Shown piece by piece: positions 1-8,084 of a DNA stretch of 64,000 bases. The stretch is from JBHENC01 sp051000345 (GTDB lineage Bacteria; Acidobacteriota; Blastocatellia; Pyrinomonadales; Pyrinomonadaceae). The notes under the pieces were generated by a model, which saw nothing but the letters and a program-made list of their open reading frames with translations, did no database searches and was not told the DNA's origin. A program made the position numbers and the translations under genes. The stretch covers positions 1-64,000 of the forward strand of contig JBPCOJ010000038.1 in NCBI GenBank assembly GCA_051000345.1, written 5' to 3'. How positions within the stretch are numbered: position 1 is the first letter of the stretch; every line of letters begins with the position of its first letter.

Positions 1-1011
1 AAGAGCGCCACTGATTTCGGTGAACTACGCCGTTTCGATATTTCATTCAAGAATCCAATCGGGCTTGCTGCCGGATTCGATAAAAACGGATGCGCCGCCA
101 GAGAGTTCGCCGCACTCGGTTTCGGCTTTGTCGAAGTCGGAACCGTCACGCGCGAAGCGCAGCCGGGCAATCCGCGCCCGCGACTTTTTCGACTGCCGCT
201 CGATAAGGCTTTGATTAATCGCGCGGGCTTTAACAACAACGGCGCGGCGGCACTCGCCCGTCAACTCGCGCAACGCCGCCCGGCATCCTGCGTGCTCGGC
301 ATTAACATAGGCAAGAGCCGCGCGGTTGCCGTCGAAGCGGCGATTGAGGATTATCTGGCGAGCTTCGAGCTGGTTCGTCAGCACGCGGATTACGTCGTCG
401 TCAATGTCAGTTCGCCCAACACTCCGCATCTACGCGAACTGCAACAGGAAGACGCTTTGACGGCACTGCTCGATGCACTGCAAACACGCAACCGCGAAGC
501 GAGCGATGAAGCGCGCGGCTCTCAAGCGCAACGCAAGCTCGTGCCGCTGCTTGTCAAGCTTGCGCCGGATTTAACTTTGCCTGAACTCGAAGCGATTGTT
601 CGCGTCGCAGAGCGCGTGAAAATCGACGGCATTATTGCGACGAACACGACGACGAGCCGCGCGAATCTGCGCACAAACGCGACAGAGGTCGAAGCCTGCG
701 GCGCGGGCGGCTTGAGCGGCGCGCCGCTTCGCGCGCGTTCCACTGAAATGATCGCAACTCTATATCGTCTGACAAGCGGCAAGCTTCCCATCGTCGGCGT
801 CGGCGGAGTCTTTACAGCAGCGCACGCGTGGGAAAAAATATGTGCTGGCGCAAGCCTCGTGCAACTCTACACAGGACTCGTTTACGAAGGCGTCGGCATC
901 GTGCGCCGCATCAACGACGGATTAGGCGAAATCATGCGGCGCGAAAACTTAAGTTCTTTAGATGAAGCCGTCGGCTGTCGTGCTGACGAATTGGCAGGAC
1001 AACATTCTTGA
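1..1011 (+). CDS. pyrD: Dihydroorotate dehydrogenase (quinone, class 2), 5' partial
   Basis: Oxidises dihydroorotate to orotate, the fourth step of de novo UMP synthesis, at the membrane with a quinone acceptor in class 2 enzymes. The frame is open from base 1 to the stop, so the N-terminus lies outside the window; 336 residues are visible. The FMN/substrate motifs are present: NPIGLAAGFDKNG near residue 18, the NRAGFNNNG block near 71, NVSSPNTPHLREL near 135, IIATNTT and the glycine-rich phosphate loop IVGVGGV near 265. The N-proximal helix preceding these blocks is what normally marks class 2, which fits but is cut by the edge. It overlaps pyrF by four bases (TTGA), so the two are probably translated together. 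Family assignment is secure; class 2 rather than class 1 is inferred from motif layout. Confidence 0.93.
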   Translation, partial: KSATDFGELRRFDISFKNPIGLAAGFDKNGCAAREFAALGFGFVEVGTVTREAQPGNPRPRLFRLPLDKALINRAGFNNNGAAALARQLAQRRPASCVLGINIGKSRAVAVEAAIEDYLASFELVRQHADYVVVNVSSPNTPHLRELQQEDALTALLDALQTRNREASDEARGSQAQRKLVPLLVKLAPDLTLPELEAIVRVAERVKIDGIIATNTTTSRANLRTNATEVEACGAGGLSGAPLRARSTEMIATLYRLTSGKLPIVGVGGVFTAAHAWEKICAGASLVQLYTGLVYEGVGIVRRINDGLGEIMRRENLSSLDEAVGCRADELAGQHS

Positions 1012-1769
1012 GTAACCAACCGGCACGAAACGAATTAGCAAGAAATAAATTGATCGTCGCGCTCGATGTTGAAACGGCGCGCGAGGCACGCGAGCTTTTC
1101 CATGAGTTGCGCGAAACGGTTGGAATGTTCAAGATCGGCTTACAACTTTTCACTGCTTCGGGGAATGACATTGTGCGTGAAATTGTGAAAGCAGGCGGGC
1201 GTGTTTTTCTCGATCTTAAGTTTCACGATATTCCGAACACGGTTGCCGCCGCCTGTATTGAAGCCACGCGGCTCGGCGTGTCTATGCTCAACGTACACGC
1301 TTCCGGCGGGGGGGAAATGATGCGCCGCACAGCGCAGGCCGTCGCGGAAGTTTCAGCAAAAGAAAAATTGCCGCCGCCCGTGCTGCTCGCCGTTACAGTG
1401 CTGACAAGCTCCGACGCAAAGACGCTCGCCGAAACGGGAGTGACCGCTAACATTGAAACGCAAGTCGCGGCGCTGGCGAAACTCGCTTACGATTGCGGCA
1501 TGAACGGCGTTGTGGCATCACCGCATGAAGTCGCTATCGTGCGCGCGCAGATTCCAGCCAAAGATTTTGTCATCGTGACGCCCGGCGTGCGTCCCGCAAG
1601 TGTTTCAAACGACGATCAGCGGCGCGTGATGACGCCCGCCGAAGCCGTCCGCGCCGGAGCCGATTATCTGGTCGTCGGGCGCGCAATTCTCAAGGCGAAA
1701 GAGCCTTCGCGTGCTGCCGAACTGATCGTTGCGGAAATGCAGCAGGCGCTCGACTTTGATGCCGCTTAA
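1008..1769 (+). CDS. pyrF: Orotidine 5'-phosphate decarboxylase
   Basis: Decarboxylates OMP to UMP, the last step of de novo pyrimidine synthesis, in the cytoplasm. The 253-residue TIM barrel starts with the family signature LIVALDV near residue 14 and carries the catalytic FLDLKFHDIPNT block near residue 68 (Asp-Lys-x-x-Asp array), then NVHASGG and the phosphate-binding VTPGVRP and DYLVVGRAI segments. The start is a TTG that overlaps the pyrD stop (TTGA); no ATG lies closer to the conserved core, so this start is preferred. Length and motif order match the type I PyrF group. Clustering with pyrD makes the role unambiguous. Confidence 0.95.
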   Translation: MSNQPARNELARNKLIVALDVETAREARELFHELRETVGMFKIGLQLFTASGNDIVREIVKAGGRVFLDLKFHDIPNTVAAACIEATRLGVSMLNVHASGGGEMMRRTAQAVAEVSAKEKLPPPVLLAVTVLTSSDAKTLAETGVTANIETQVAALAKLAYDCGMNGVVASPHEVAIVRAQIPAKDFVIVTPGVRPASVSNDDQRRVMTPAEAVRAGADYLVVGRAILKAKEPSRAAELIVAEMQQALDFDAA

Positions 1770-1882
1770 AGCGCGCGATGAATTCAGGAACCGAATCGCG
1801 CAGCGTGCGTGTAAAATCAAAGCGCGTTATTCTTAAAGACGCCCAACATGTGTTTATCTTCACAGCCGAGAGGAACATTCAT

Positions 1883-3517
1883 TTGAAACGTTTGCTGATA
1901 ATCATTGCGGCGGCTTTGAGCTTTGTCGCCTTTCAGCCCGCGCCCTTCGCGGCGGCGCAAAACAAAGGCAGCAACAATACGGCTCTCGCGGCCTTCGGCT
2001 TCAACGCTTCGCCGTATCGCATCGGCGAGCGTCTTACTTATAACGTGTCCTTCTCGAACTTCAACAGCGCCGCGCACATCGAGATACAAGTCGCCGCGCG
2101 CGGGCAGTTCTTCAACCGCGACGCAATTCAATTGCGCGCGCATGTAGAGACAACGGAAGTGGTCGGCGTCGCTCTCTTTGCAATCAACAACGACTATCTT
2201 ACATACATCGATCCGGCAACAGGGATTCCCTTTCGCACGCAGCAAATCAAGCTCGACGCGTCGCGCACAGGGCTTTCGAGAGACAACTACAATTTGCCTG
2301 CCGGTACGACGGCTGTTCCGGCGCAGGCGGGCGCAGAAGCGTTCCCCTCCACCTACGATTTTCTCTCCGGCATATATCGCCTGCGCGCTCTGCCTTTAAC
2401 GCCGCAAGCCGTTTATTCCATCAGCGCGCAGCAGGGCGAACAAAGCTACAACGCTCAGTTGCGCGTGACCGGCACAGAGCTAATCAAAACAAACATCGGA
2501 TCATTCAATACCGTCGCCACGCAGTTGCGTGTGCCGCGTAAGACGGACGCCAATAATTATCGCGTGCAAATTTATTTCAGCGACGACGAACGCCATGTGC
2601 CTGTGCTGATTACGGCGCAGCATCCGGCGGGAGAGATTCGCGTCGAACTCGCCAGTTCCGAACTGCCGCCCGCTCCACCGAACAATCCGAGCATTTTACC
2701 CGGCAACAACGTCGCGCAGTCGCCGCCCATCATTACGCCGCCCGGCGCGAACATCGCGCGCAATCAAATGCCGACGCCCGCTTCCCCGAGACCGCAAGCG
2801 TCGAACGCGCTCACAGGCGGCACGGCTTCAAACGGTTCGCTGCCGCCCGGACTTCCCTTCGAGATCGGCGAGGAACTCAACTACAATGTTTTTCTCGGCA
2901 CGATGCCGACGCCCGTCGGCACTGCTTCGTTTCGCGTGCGTGCGCGCCAGAAATATTTCAACCGCGACGGCGTGCTGCTCACAGGTCAGGCCGGAACCAA
3001 CGCCGCCGCGCAGCGAATCTTCTTCGCCAACGATCAAATCAGTTCCTACGTAGATGCGACAACCTTGCTGCCCTTTCGCACGCAGCTTTCCTTGCGCGAA
3101 GGCCGCCGCAGCGTCAACGATACGATTGTCTTCGATCAGGATCGCGGCAATGCTTTAACGGAGAAAGGCACGCGCATCGATATTCCCGTCGGCACGCACG
3201 ACATTCTTTCCGTGCTCTACGCCTTGCGCTCTTTTGACTTGACGCCGCCCAAACGAAACGCCGTTTCCTTTATCGTCAATAATCGCCCGCGCACTTTTTT
3301 CATCACAGCGCTACGCCGCGAAACAATCCAACTCAACAATAAAGCCATCGAAGCCGTGCAGTTGTCGCTGACGACAGACGATCCGCAGAGTGACAAATTC
3401 GCTTTACGTTTGTGGATTAGCACGGATCGCCGCCGCCTGCCTTTGCGCGCAACCGCCACGACGGAACTCGGCCTCGTGCGCGCGGACTTGGCGATTATTC
3501 CCGTCACGCGGCAGTAA
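1883..3517 (+). CDS. Secreted protein with two DUF3108 domains
   Basis: An exported 544-residue protein of unknown function. The first 26 residues form a signal peptide (KRLL, hydrophobic IIIAAALSFVAF, then a cleavable AFAAAQ-like end). Two DUF3108-like beta-rich units follow at about residues 45-260 and 325-540, each opening with a similar block (YRIGERLTYNVSF and FEIGEELNYNVFL) and containing repeated features such as YFNRD, DPATGIPFRTQ/DATTLLPFRTQ and SVLYALR. A proline/asparagine-rich linker of about 60 residues joins them. The TTG start at 1883 has a GAGAGGA ribosome site; an upstream ATG in frame at 1778 would add 35 polar residues before the signal peptide and is less likely. DUF3108 proteins are periplasmic or outer-membrane associated; no reaction is known. 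Confidence 0.78.
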   Translation: MKRLLIIIAAALSFVAFQPAPFAAAQNKGSNNTALAAFGFNASPYRIGERLTYNVSFSNFNSAAHIEIQVAARGQFFNRDAIQLRAHVETTEVVGVALFAINNDYLTYIDPATGIPFRTQQIKLDASRTGLSRDNYNLPAGTTAVPAQAGAEAFPSTYDFLSGIYRLRALPLTPQAVYSISAQQGEQSYNAQLRVTGTELIKTNIGSFNTVATQLRVPRKTDANNYRVQIYFSDDERHVPVLITAQHPAGEIRVELASSELPPAPPNNPSILPGNNVAQSPPIITPPGANIARNQMPTPASPRPQASNALTGGTASNGSLPPGLPFEIGEELNYNVFLGTMPTPVGTASFRVRARQKYFNRDGVLLTGQAGTNAAAQRIFFANDQISSYVDATTLLPFRTQLSLREGRRSVNDTIVFDQDRGNALTEKGTRIDIPVGTHDILSVLYALRSFDLTPPKRNAVSFIVNNRPRTFFITALRRETIQLNNKAIEAVQLSLTTDDPQSDKFALRLWISTDRRRLPLRATATTELGLVRADLAIIPVTRQ

Positions 3518-3577
3518 CATGAAGAACCGCCAAAGGGATGTCCCGGCGCACGCATTTAGCCCGCAAGCAATCTGAAA

Positions 3578-3606
3578 TTGAAATTTAATTTCAACTTGTG
3601 TATAGT
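3578..3606 (+). promoter_or_regulatory. feoAB promoter with palindromic operator over the -35
   Basis: A sigma70-like promoter reads TTGAAA (3578-3583), a 17-base spacer and TATAGT (3601-3606), predicting a start near 3613 and a leader of about 75 bases before feoA. The -35 element lies inside a perfect 17-base palindrome, TTGAAATTTAATTTCAA (3578-3594). Its place in front of ferrous-iron transport genes suggests binding by an iron-responsive repressor such as a Fur- or DtxR-type protein; that regulator is inferred, the palindrome and spacing are seen. Confidence 0.65.
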
Positions 3607-3687
3607 CGTCAATGCTGGCACTTAACAATTGAATCGAAGTTTTCAAAGCAGCATCTGCGGGCAAATTAAAGCGAGCGTAATATTCAA

Positions 3688-3990
3688 ATGGCACTAGCAG
3701 AAGCGTCCATCTTAATGAGCGGCGCGCTTTCACAATCAAAGGAAACGGCGAGCGCACGCACGCTGGATCAATTGCCGTTCGGCGTCGAAGCGCGGGTTGT
3801 CGCGGTGCGCGGCGATAATGCTGTGGCGCGTAGATTAATGGAAATGGGCGTCGTGCCGGGCGCGCCCGTCCGAGTCATTAAATATGCGCCGCTCGGCGAT
3901 CCGATAGAAATACGCGTGCGCGGCTACAATCTGGCGCTGCGCCGCAACGAAGCGCAGACCATCACCATCACCACCGCCGTGCAGCGTTAA
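3688..3990 (+). CDS. feoA: FeoA, ferrous iron transport protein A
   Basis: Small cytoplasmic SH3-like protein that works with FeoB in Fe(II) uptake. The 100-residue product has the FeoA core from about residue 27: LPFGVEARVVAVRG, then ARRLMEMGVVPGAPVRVIKYAPLGDPIEIRVRGYNLALRR split over residues 50-90, with the diagnostic LMEMG and DPIEIRVRGY strings. About 25 N-terminal residues are an extension beyond the usual 75-residue FeoA. It is followed after 34 bases by feoB, so one transcript from the promoter at 3578-3606 is likely. Confidence 0.93.
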   Translation: MALAEASILMSGALSQSKETASARTLDQLPFGVEARVVAVRGDNAVARRLMEMGVVPGAPVRVIKYAPLGDPIEIRVRGYNLALRRNEAQTITITTAVQR

Positions 3991-4024
3991 GCAATTCCAG
4001 CGCACGCTTTTTCCGGCGTCTAAC

Positions 4025-6268
4025 ATGAGCACTACCATCCTCGTCGCCGCTTCTTCTCCTGCAAGCCACTCCGACGCTTCCGCGTTGATTCATCAAACCA
4101 GCACGCTCACCATCGCGCTCGTCGGCAATCCGAACGCAGGCAAAACAAGTCTCTTCAACGCGCTGACGGGCTTGCGGCAAAAAGTCGCAAACTATCCCGG
4201 CGTGACAGTCGAACGCAAGGAAGGCGCGTGGACGCTTTCGGCTTCGCATTCCTCTGCGCAACAACCCGCGCGCTTAATTGATCTGCCCGGCCTTTACAGT
4301 CTCGATGCGGCATCCATTGACGAACAAATTGCGCGCGATGTCATACTAGGGCGCATCGCAAACATGCCTGTGCCGGATGTAATCGTCGCCGTCGTCGATG
4401 CGACGAATCTAGAGCGCAACTTGTATCTCGTCACACAACTTTTAGATTACGAACGCCCGCTCGTCATTGCGCTCACGATGATTGATCTCGCGGAGCGTCG
4501 CGGCATAAAGCTAGACGCGCGCGCGCTATCGAAAGCGCTCGGCGTGGCAGTCGTGCCTGTTACGGCGACACAGCGGCGCGGCATCGAACAATTGGCTGAA
4601 GCTGTCCAAGAAGCGGCGCACAACACTGCGCGCGCGCAGGCCGGATGGAGTTTGTCCGAAGCGACGGAGCGCGAAGTAACGGCTCTTATAGAAAGGGAAA
4701 CGGCAAGTGATGCGCGGCGCGCGGCTATCAATGATCTCTACGCAGACGAATTACCGTCAAACGAAATGCGTCGCGCGAGCGTTGTGGGCGCGCGCGGGCG
4801 TCTCGCCGCAAACAATTCCGATTGGTGGCAGGAGCCTCTTCTCGCGCGTTACGAATGGATCGAGCGCGTCGCGGCGAAAGCTGTGCCGGGCGGCGCGACG
4901 GCAAGCGAAGCATCAACCACGACGGAGCGCATTGACGGCATACTCACGCATAAATTTCTCGGCCCCGTGATTTTGGTTTTAGTTATGCTGCTGGTGTTCC
5001 AAACGATTTTTTCGTGGGCAGCGCTGCCGATGGATTTGATCGACGGCGCGTTCGGCTGGCTAGGGCTGGCGTTGCGCGCGGGCTTGCCGCCGGGACTTCT
5101 CACAGACCTTTTAGTTGACGGAGTAATCGCGGGCGTCGGCGGCGTGCTCGTATTTCTGCCGCAGATACTGCTTCTCTTTTTCTTTATTTCGATTTTAGAA
5201 GACACGGGCTACATGGCGCGCGCAGCATTTCTGATGGATCGTTTAATGCGCGTGGTGGGACTTCACGGCAAAGCGTTTATGCCTCTCTTGAGCAGTTTCG
5301 CGTGCGCGATTCCGGGCATTATGGCGACGCGTACAATCGAGAATCCGAAGGATCGTCTGGCGACGATTATGATCGCGCCGTTTATGAGTTGCTCGGCGCG
5401 CCTTCCCGTTTACACTTTGATGATCGCCGCGTTTTTCTCCGGGCGAAAACTCTTCGGTTTTCTCTCCATCGGCGCGTTGTTGATCTTAGCGATGTACATG
5501 CTCGGCATCGTCGTCGCCATCGTCGTCGCGTGGATTTTGAAGCACACGATTTTGAAAGCGCCGACACCGCCGCTCGTGCTCGAATTGCCGCCGTACCGCG
5601 TGCCAAACTTTCTGAACATTCTGCACACGATGCTTTCGCGCGGCGGGCTCTTCGTCAAACGCGCCGGAACAGTGATTCTCGCCATCTCGATTATTCTCTG
5701 GGCGCTCGTCACATTCCCGCGTCTCGACACGACGCGCAATAATGCTCCGACCACAATTGCGACGGTAACAGCGCCAGCGCCTCCGGCGACGAGTGAAGCG
5801 GAGACGGAAGGCAAAGCCGCGCCGGGCATGAGCAATCAAAGCAGCGCGCAGGTCAATCAGAGTTTCGCAGGCCGCGCAGGGCATTTGATCGAACCCGTTA
5901 TCGCGCCGCTCGGCTTCGATTGGAAAATGGGCGTCGCCTTGATTTCGTCCTTCGCCGCGCGCGAAACACTCGTCTCCACCTTGAGCATCATTTATAATGT
6001 CGGGTCGGACACGGAATCCGATTCAGTCGTCAATGCTGTACGCAATGCACGGCGTCCCGACGGGCGCAAAGCGTGGACGCCGCTCGTCGCGCTCTCGATG
6101 ATGGTCTTTTTCGTGCTCGCCTTGCAGTGCATGTCAACGGTGGCGATTGTGCGGCGCGAAACAAATTCATGGCGTTGGCCGATTTTTATGGTCGTGTACA
6201 TGACCGGCCTCGCCTACCTCGCGTCCTTCATCACATATCAATGCGGGCGATTATTCGGCTTCAGTTAA
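4025..6268 (+). CDS. feoB: FeoB, ferrous iron transporter
   Basis: Inner-membrane Fe(II) transporter with an N-terminal GTPase. Of 747 residues, about 25-190 form the G domain: G1 GNPNAGKTSLFN, G3 DLPGLYSL and a G4 that reads TMIDLAE where most FeoB proteins have NMID. A helical spacer (about 200-300) leads to the membrane region with two Gate domains, including the ARAAFLMDR and FACAIPGIMATR blocks and later ARETLVSTL. A proline/alanine/threonine-rich periplasmic or cytoplasmic loop near residues 570-605 is longer than usual. Upstream feoA and the downstream Cys-rich small gene complete a Feo operon. Confidence 0.96.
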   Translation: MSTTILVAASSPASHSDASALIHQTSTLTIALVGNPNAGKTSLFNALTGLRQKVANYPGVTVERKEGAWTLSASHSSAQQPARLIDLPGLYSLDAASIDEQIARDVILGRIANMPVPDVIVAVVDATNLERNLYLVTQLLDYERPLVIALTMIDLAERRGIKLDARALSKALGVAVVPVTATQRRGIEQLAEAVQEAAHNTARAQAGWSLSEATEREVTALIERETASDARRAAINDLYADELPSNEMRRASVVGARGRLAANNSDWWQEPLLARYEWIERVAAKAVPGGATASEASTTTERIDGILTHKFLGPVILVLVMLLVFQTIFSWAALPMDLIDGAFGWLGLALRAGLPPGLLTDLLVDGVIAGVGGVLVFLPQILLLFFFISILEDTGYMARAAFLMDRLMRVVGLHGKAFMPLLSSFACAIPGIMATRTIENPKDRLATIMIAPFMSCSARLPVYTLMIAAFFSGRKLFGFLSIGALLILAMYMLGIVVAIVVAWILKHTILKAPTPPLVLELPPYRVPNFLNILHTMLSRGGLFVKRAGTVILAISIILWALVTFPRLDTTRNNAPTTIATVTAPAPPATSEAETEGKAAPGMSNQSSAQVNQSFAGRAGHLIEPVIAPLGFDWKMGVALISSFAARETLVSTLSIIYNVGSDTESDSVVNAVRNARRPDGRKAWTPLVALSMMVFFVLALQCMSTVAIVRRETNSWRWPIFMVVYMTGLAYLASFITYQCGRLFGFS

Positions 6269-6275
6269 AACTATC

Positions 6276-6497
6276 ATGGATTGGCAAACCATCATCGTCG
6301 CGCTCATCATCCTCGCCGCGCTCGCATACACAGCGCGACGCGGCCTCGCACGCTTCAACTCATTTCGCGCGAACAACTCTTCATGCACCACAGGCTGCGG
6401 CAGTTGCGGCGGCAGCGAAAAACCTGTAACGAACCCGGCAAAAGTTCTTGTAAGCATTGATCGCTTGAGCACACTCAAACGGCCTAATACACGTTAA
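6276..6497 (+). CDS. FeoB-associated Cys-rich membrane protein
   Basis: A 73-residue protein with one N-terminal membrane helix (WQTIIVALIILAALAYTA) followed by a short basic stretch and the cysteine cluster CTTGCGSCGG. This layout is that of the FeoB-associated cysteine-rich small proteins (FeoC replacement group) that sit directly after feoB in many bacteria. It begins seven bases after the feoB stop. Its exact role in iron transport is unknown; metal binding by the cysteines is inferred. Confidence 0.8.
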   Translation: MDWQTIIVALIILAALAYTARRGLARFNSFRANNSSCTTGCGSCGGSEKPVTNPAKVLVSIDRLSTLKRPNTR

Positions 6498-6505
6498 GCA
6501 TCTAT

Positions 6506-6994
6506 ATGAAAACGTTAATGTCAACTCGCGCTCTAGCAAGTTTATTTCTATTTATTTTCGCCTCATGTGGGGGCAACTTCGTGACTATTCACTCAAAAGA
6601 TGAGCCCGCCAATGATGCCGCCGCCCTGCGCCTCGTCGGGATTACAACCACGCCATCTCCGAAGGTCGTATTCCGTACTTTCCAAGCTGGATTGGATGAC
6701 AATATGCGGATGGTCATCAGGTTCCCTAAGTCGAAGCTTCCTTCTTTTTGGTCTTCATCGCCTTGGAATGCCGCGGAGCGAAAGGAGATATTCCCACATA
6801 AGCCAGAGGCTACTATTCTCGATCAGCCAAATCTCTCGGACGGCTCAGAGCCAGACTGGGAATCTTGGAAGAGGTCGAATCACGGTATAGCTTCTTGGGT
6901 AAGATTGCCAAATGCACGATTAGCAAATGTATTTGTGGCGCTCGATCAGGACGCTAATGACGCGGTGGCATATATCTTCTGGAATGAGACATAA
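6506..6994 (+). CDS. Small putative lipoprotein, unknown function
   Basis: A 162-residue protein I do not recognise. The first 21 residues resemble a lipoprotein signal (ALASLFLFIFASC, Cys at about 21), and the rest is a soluble domain with many aromatic residues near SFWSSSPW and SWVRLPNARL. The base composition is lower in GC than the Feo genes before it, suggesting later arrival. It starts eight bases after the Feo small gene but has no obvious tie to iron transport. Confidence 0.5.
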   Translation: MKTLMSTRALASLFLFIFASCGGNFVTIHSKDEPANDAAALRLVGITTTPSPKVVFRTFQAGLDDNMRMVIRFPKSKLPSFWSSSPWNAAERKEIFPHKPEATILDQPNLSDGSEPDWESWKRSNHGIASWVRLPNARLANVFVALDQDANDAVAYIFWNET

Positions 6995-7043
6995 GCACAA
7001 TCGCTTTCCGAATTCTACAACGTAGCCTGACAAGGGCGCATTT

Positions 7044-7157
7044 ATGAATCTTGTCGTAGATACATCAGTCATTATCGCGGTAATTGCTAACGAGCCGAAG
7101 AAGTCTGCGATAATAAGTCAAACGCAAGGTGCAGAGCTATTTGTGGAGATGCATTAA
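7044..7157 (+). pseudogene. Remnant of a VapC-like PIN-domain toxin (N-terminus only)
   Basis: A 37-codon reading frame begins NLVVDTSVIIAVIANEP and continues KKSAIISQTQGAEL, which is the first strand, the catalytic Asp and the first helix of PIN-domain VapC toxins. It then runs into a stop after FVEMH, about 100 residues short of a whole PIN domain. The remaining acidic residues of the active site are missing, so it should be inactive. The next gene is an antitoxin-like ORF five bases away, so this is probably a toxin locus decayed by deletion. Confidence 0.55.
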
Positions 7158-7161
7158 ACAG

Positions 7162-7377
7162 ATGCAGATATATCCTGAAAATCAACAAAGTCTTTCTGCG
7201 TTACTTGAGCAAGCGCGTCAACAGGGTGAAGTATGGATTCAAAGCGCGGACGGGCAAATCTTCATTCTCAAGCCGGAAAAAACTAAACGGTCTGCACTAG
7301 ATGTCGCAGGCATCAACGTGAACATCTCTACAAAGGAAACAGTTGAAATTATTCGTGAAGGCCGCGAAAGGGGATAA
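7162..7377 (+). CDS. Orphan antitoxin-like protein (Phd/YefM or VapB-like)
   Basis: A 71-residue protein starting MQIYPENQQSLSALLEQA, followed by GEVWIQSADGQIFILKPE and a C-terminal INVNISTKETVEIIREGRER. The pattern of an N-terminal helix, a short beta hairpin reading a residue pair like 'QIFILKPE', and a charged tail resembles antitoxins of the Phd/YefM type that precede PIN toxins. No toxin follows; only the decayed PIN fragment precedes it. An upstream in-frame start at 7129 exists but overlaps the PIN remnant and lacks similarity. Confidence 0.5.
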   Translation: MQIYPENQQSLSALLEQARQQGEVWIQSADGQIFILKPEKTKRSALDVAGINVNISTKETVEIIREGRERG

Positions 7378-7508
7378 GGCGTCTCGATGTCAGGCGAGTG
7401 GCATAACAAATCATTCGAGCCGACGCTCCAAAGCGACAAACATTGCGCCGCTATGGGACTTCTTCCATCAACCTATTATTTCGCAGCAAACACAAGGGAG
7501 CGTTCGTT

Positions 7509-8066
7509 ATGGCGTGGATAAAAGTAATTCAGGAAACGGAAGCCGAAGGCGCGTTGCAAGAGTTATACGAACAGATGATGGAGCCTTGGGGCGGCGTGGA
7601 TAACATACTCAAAATCCACAGCCTGAATCCACCGTCGTTGCGCGCGCACTTCGAGTTCTACAAGACTTTGATGCGCGGCAAATCCGGCCTCAGTCGCGCG
7701 CAACGAGAGATGATCGCGGTAACAGTCTCCGCCGCCAACCACTGCCACTATTGAGTGCGCCATCACGCGGAGGGTCTCCGCCGTCTAACCAAAAACGAGG
7801 CACTGGTCGCGCAGCTTCAAAGCGATTTCCGTCAAGCCGAAATTAACGGACGTGATCGCGCGATGCTGGAATACGCCGTGAAGCTCACGCTCGAACCTTG
7901 GAGCATGAATCAAGAAGATGTGAAGCGTTTACGACAGGCCGGATTTTCAGACGCCGACATTCTGGACATCAATCAAGTGACCGGATACTTCGCCTTCGTC
8001 AACCGGCTCGCCGACGGGCTGGGCGTTGAGTTGGAAGATGCGATGAAGTCCACTTCGCCGGATTAA
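7509..8066 (+). CDS. AhpD-family peroxidase-related selenoprotein (C-x-x-Sec)
   Basis: A 185-residue carboxymuconolactone decarboxylase/AhpD-fold protein if the in-frame TGA at 7752-7754 is read as selenocysteine. The frame is the same on both sides: residues 1-81 end NHCHY and the next codons read VRHHAEGLRR, so the TGA sits exactly where the second Cys of the family's redox motif (NHCHYC..HH) belongs, giving Cys79-x-x-Sec82 with His85/His86. A hairpin with the bacterial SECIS hallmarks follows (separate entry). The ATG at 7509 has an AAGGGAG ribosome site. The family reduces peroxides or disulfides through this motif. Usual annotation would report two truncated genes of 81 and 103 residues. 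Needs selA, selB, selC and selD elsewhere in the genome. A decayed gene is the alternative, disfavoured by the intact downstream frame and SECIS. Confidence 0.85.
7752..7781 (+). promoter_or_regulatory. Bacterial SECIS element following UGA
   Basis: After the TGA (7752-7754) and a 12-base gap, GCGGAG (7767-7772) pairs perfectly with CTCCGC (7776-7781) around a GGT loop; read with one base pair fewer, the loop is GGGTC. Taking the U of UGA as 1, the loop G and U fall at 23 and 24, the positions of the SelB-contacting GU in the Escherichia coli fdhF SECIS, and the GGUCU string is also shared. Stem, loop and distance are seen directly; SelB binding is inferred. Confidence 0.8.
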
Positions 8067-8084
8067 ACCGGTGCGCCCGCGCGA

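Noticed and set aside
7443..7754. Reading the AhpD-like frame as a truncated 81-residue protein with a separate 103-residue downstream gene
   Set aside because: Both halves are in the same frame, the TGA replaces a conserved catalytic Cys, and a SECIS hairpin with correct spacing follows; a pseudogene would be expected to show other damage.
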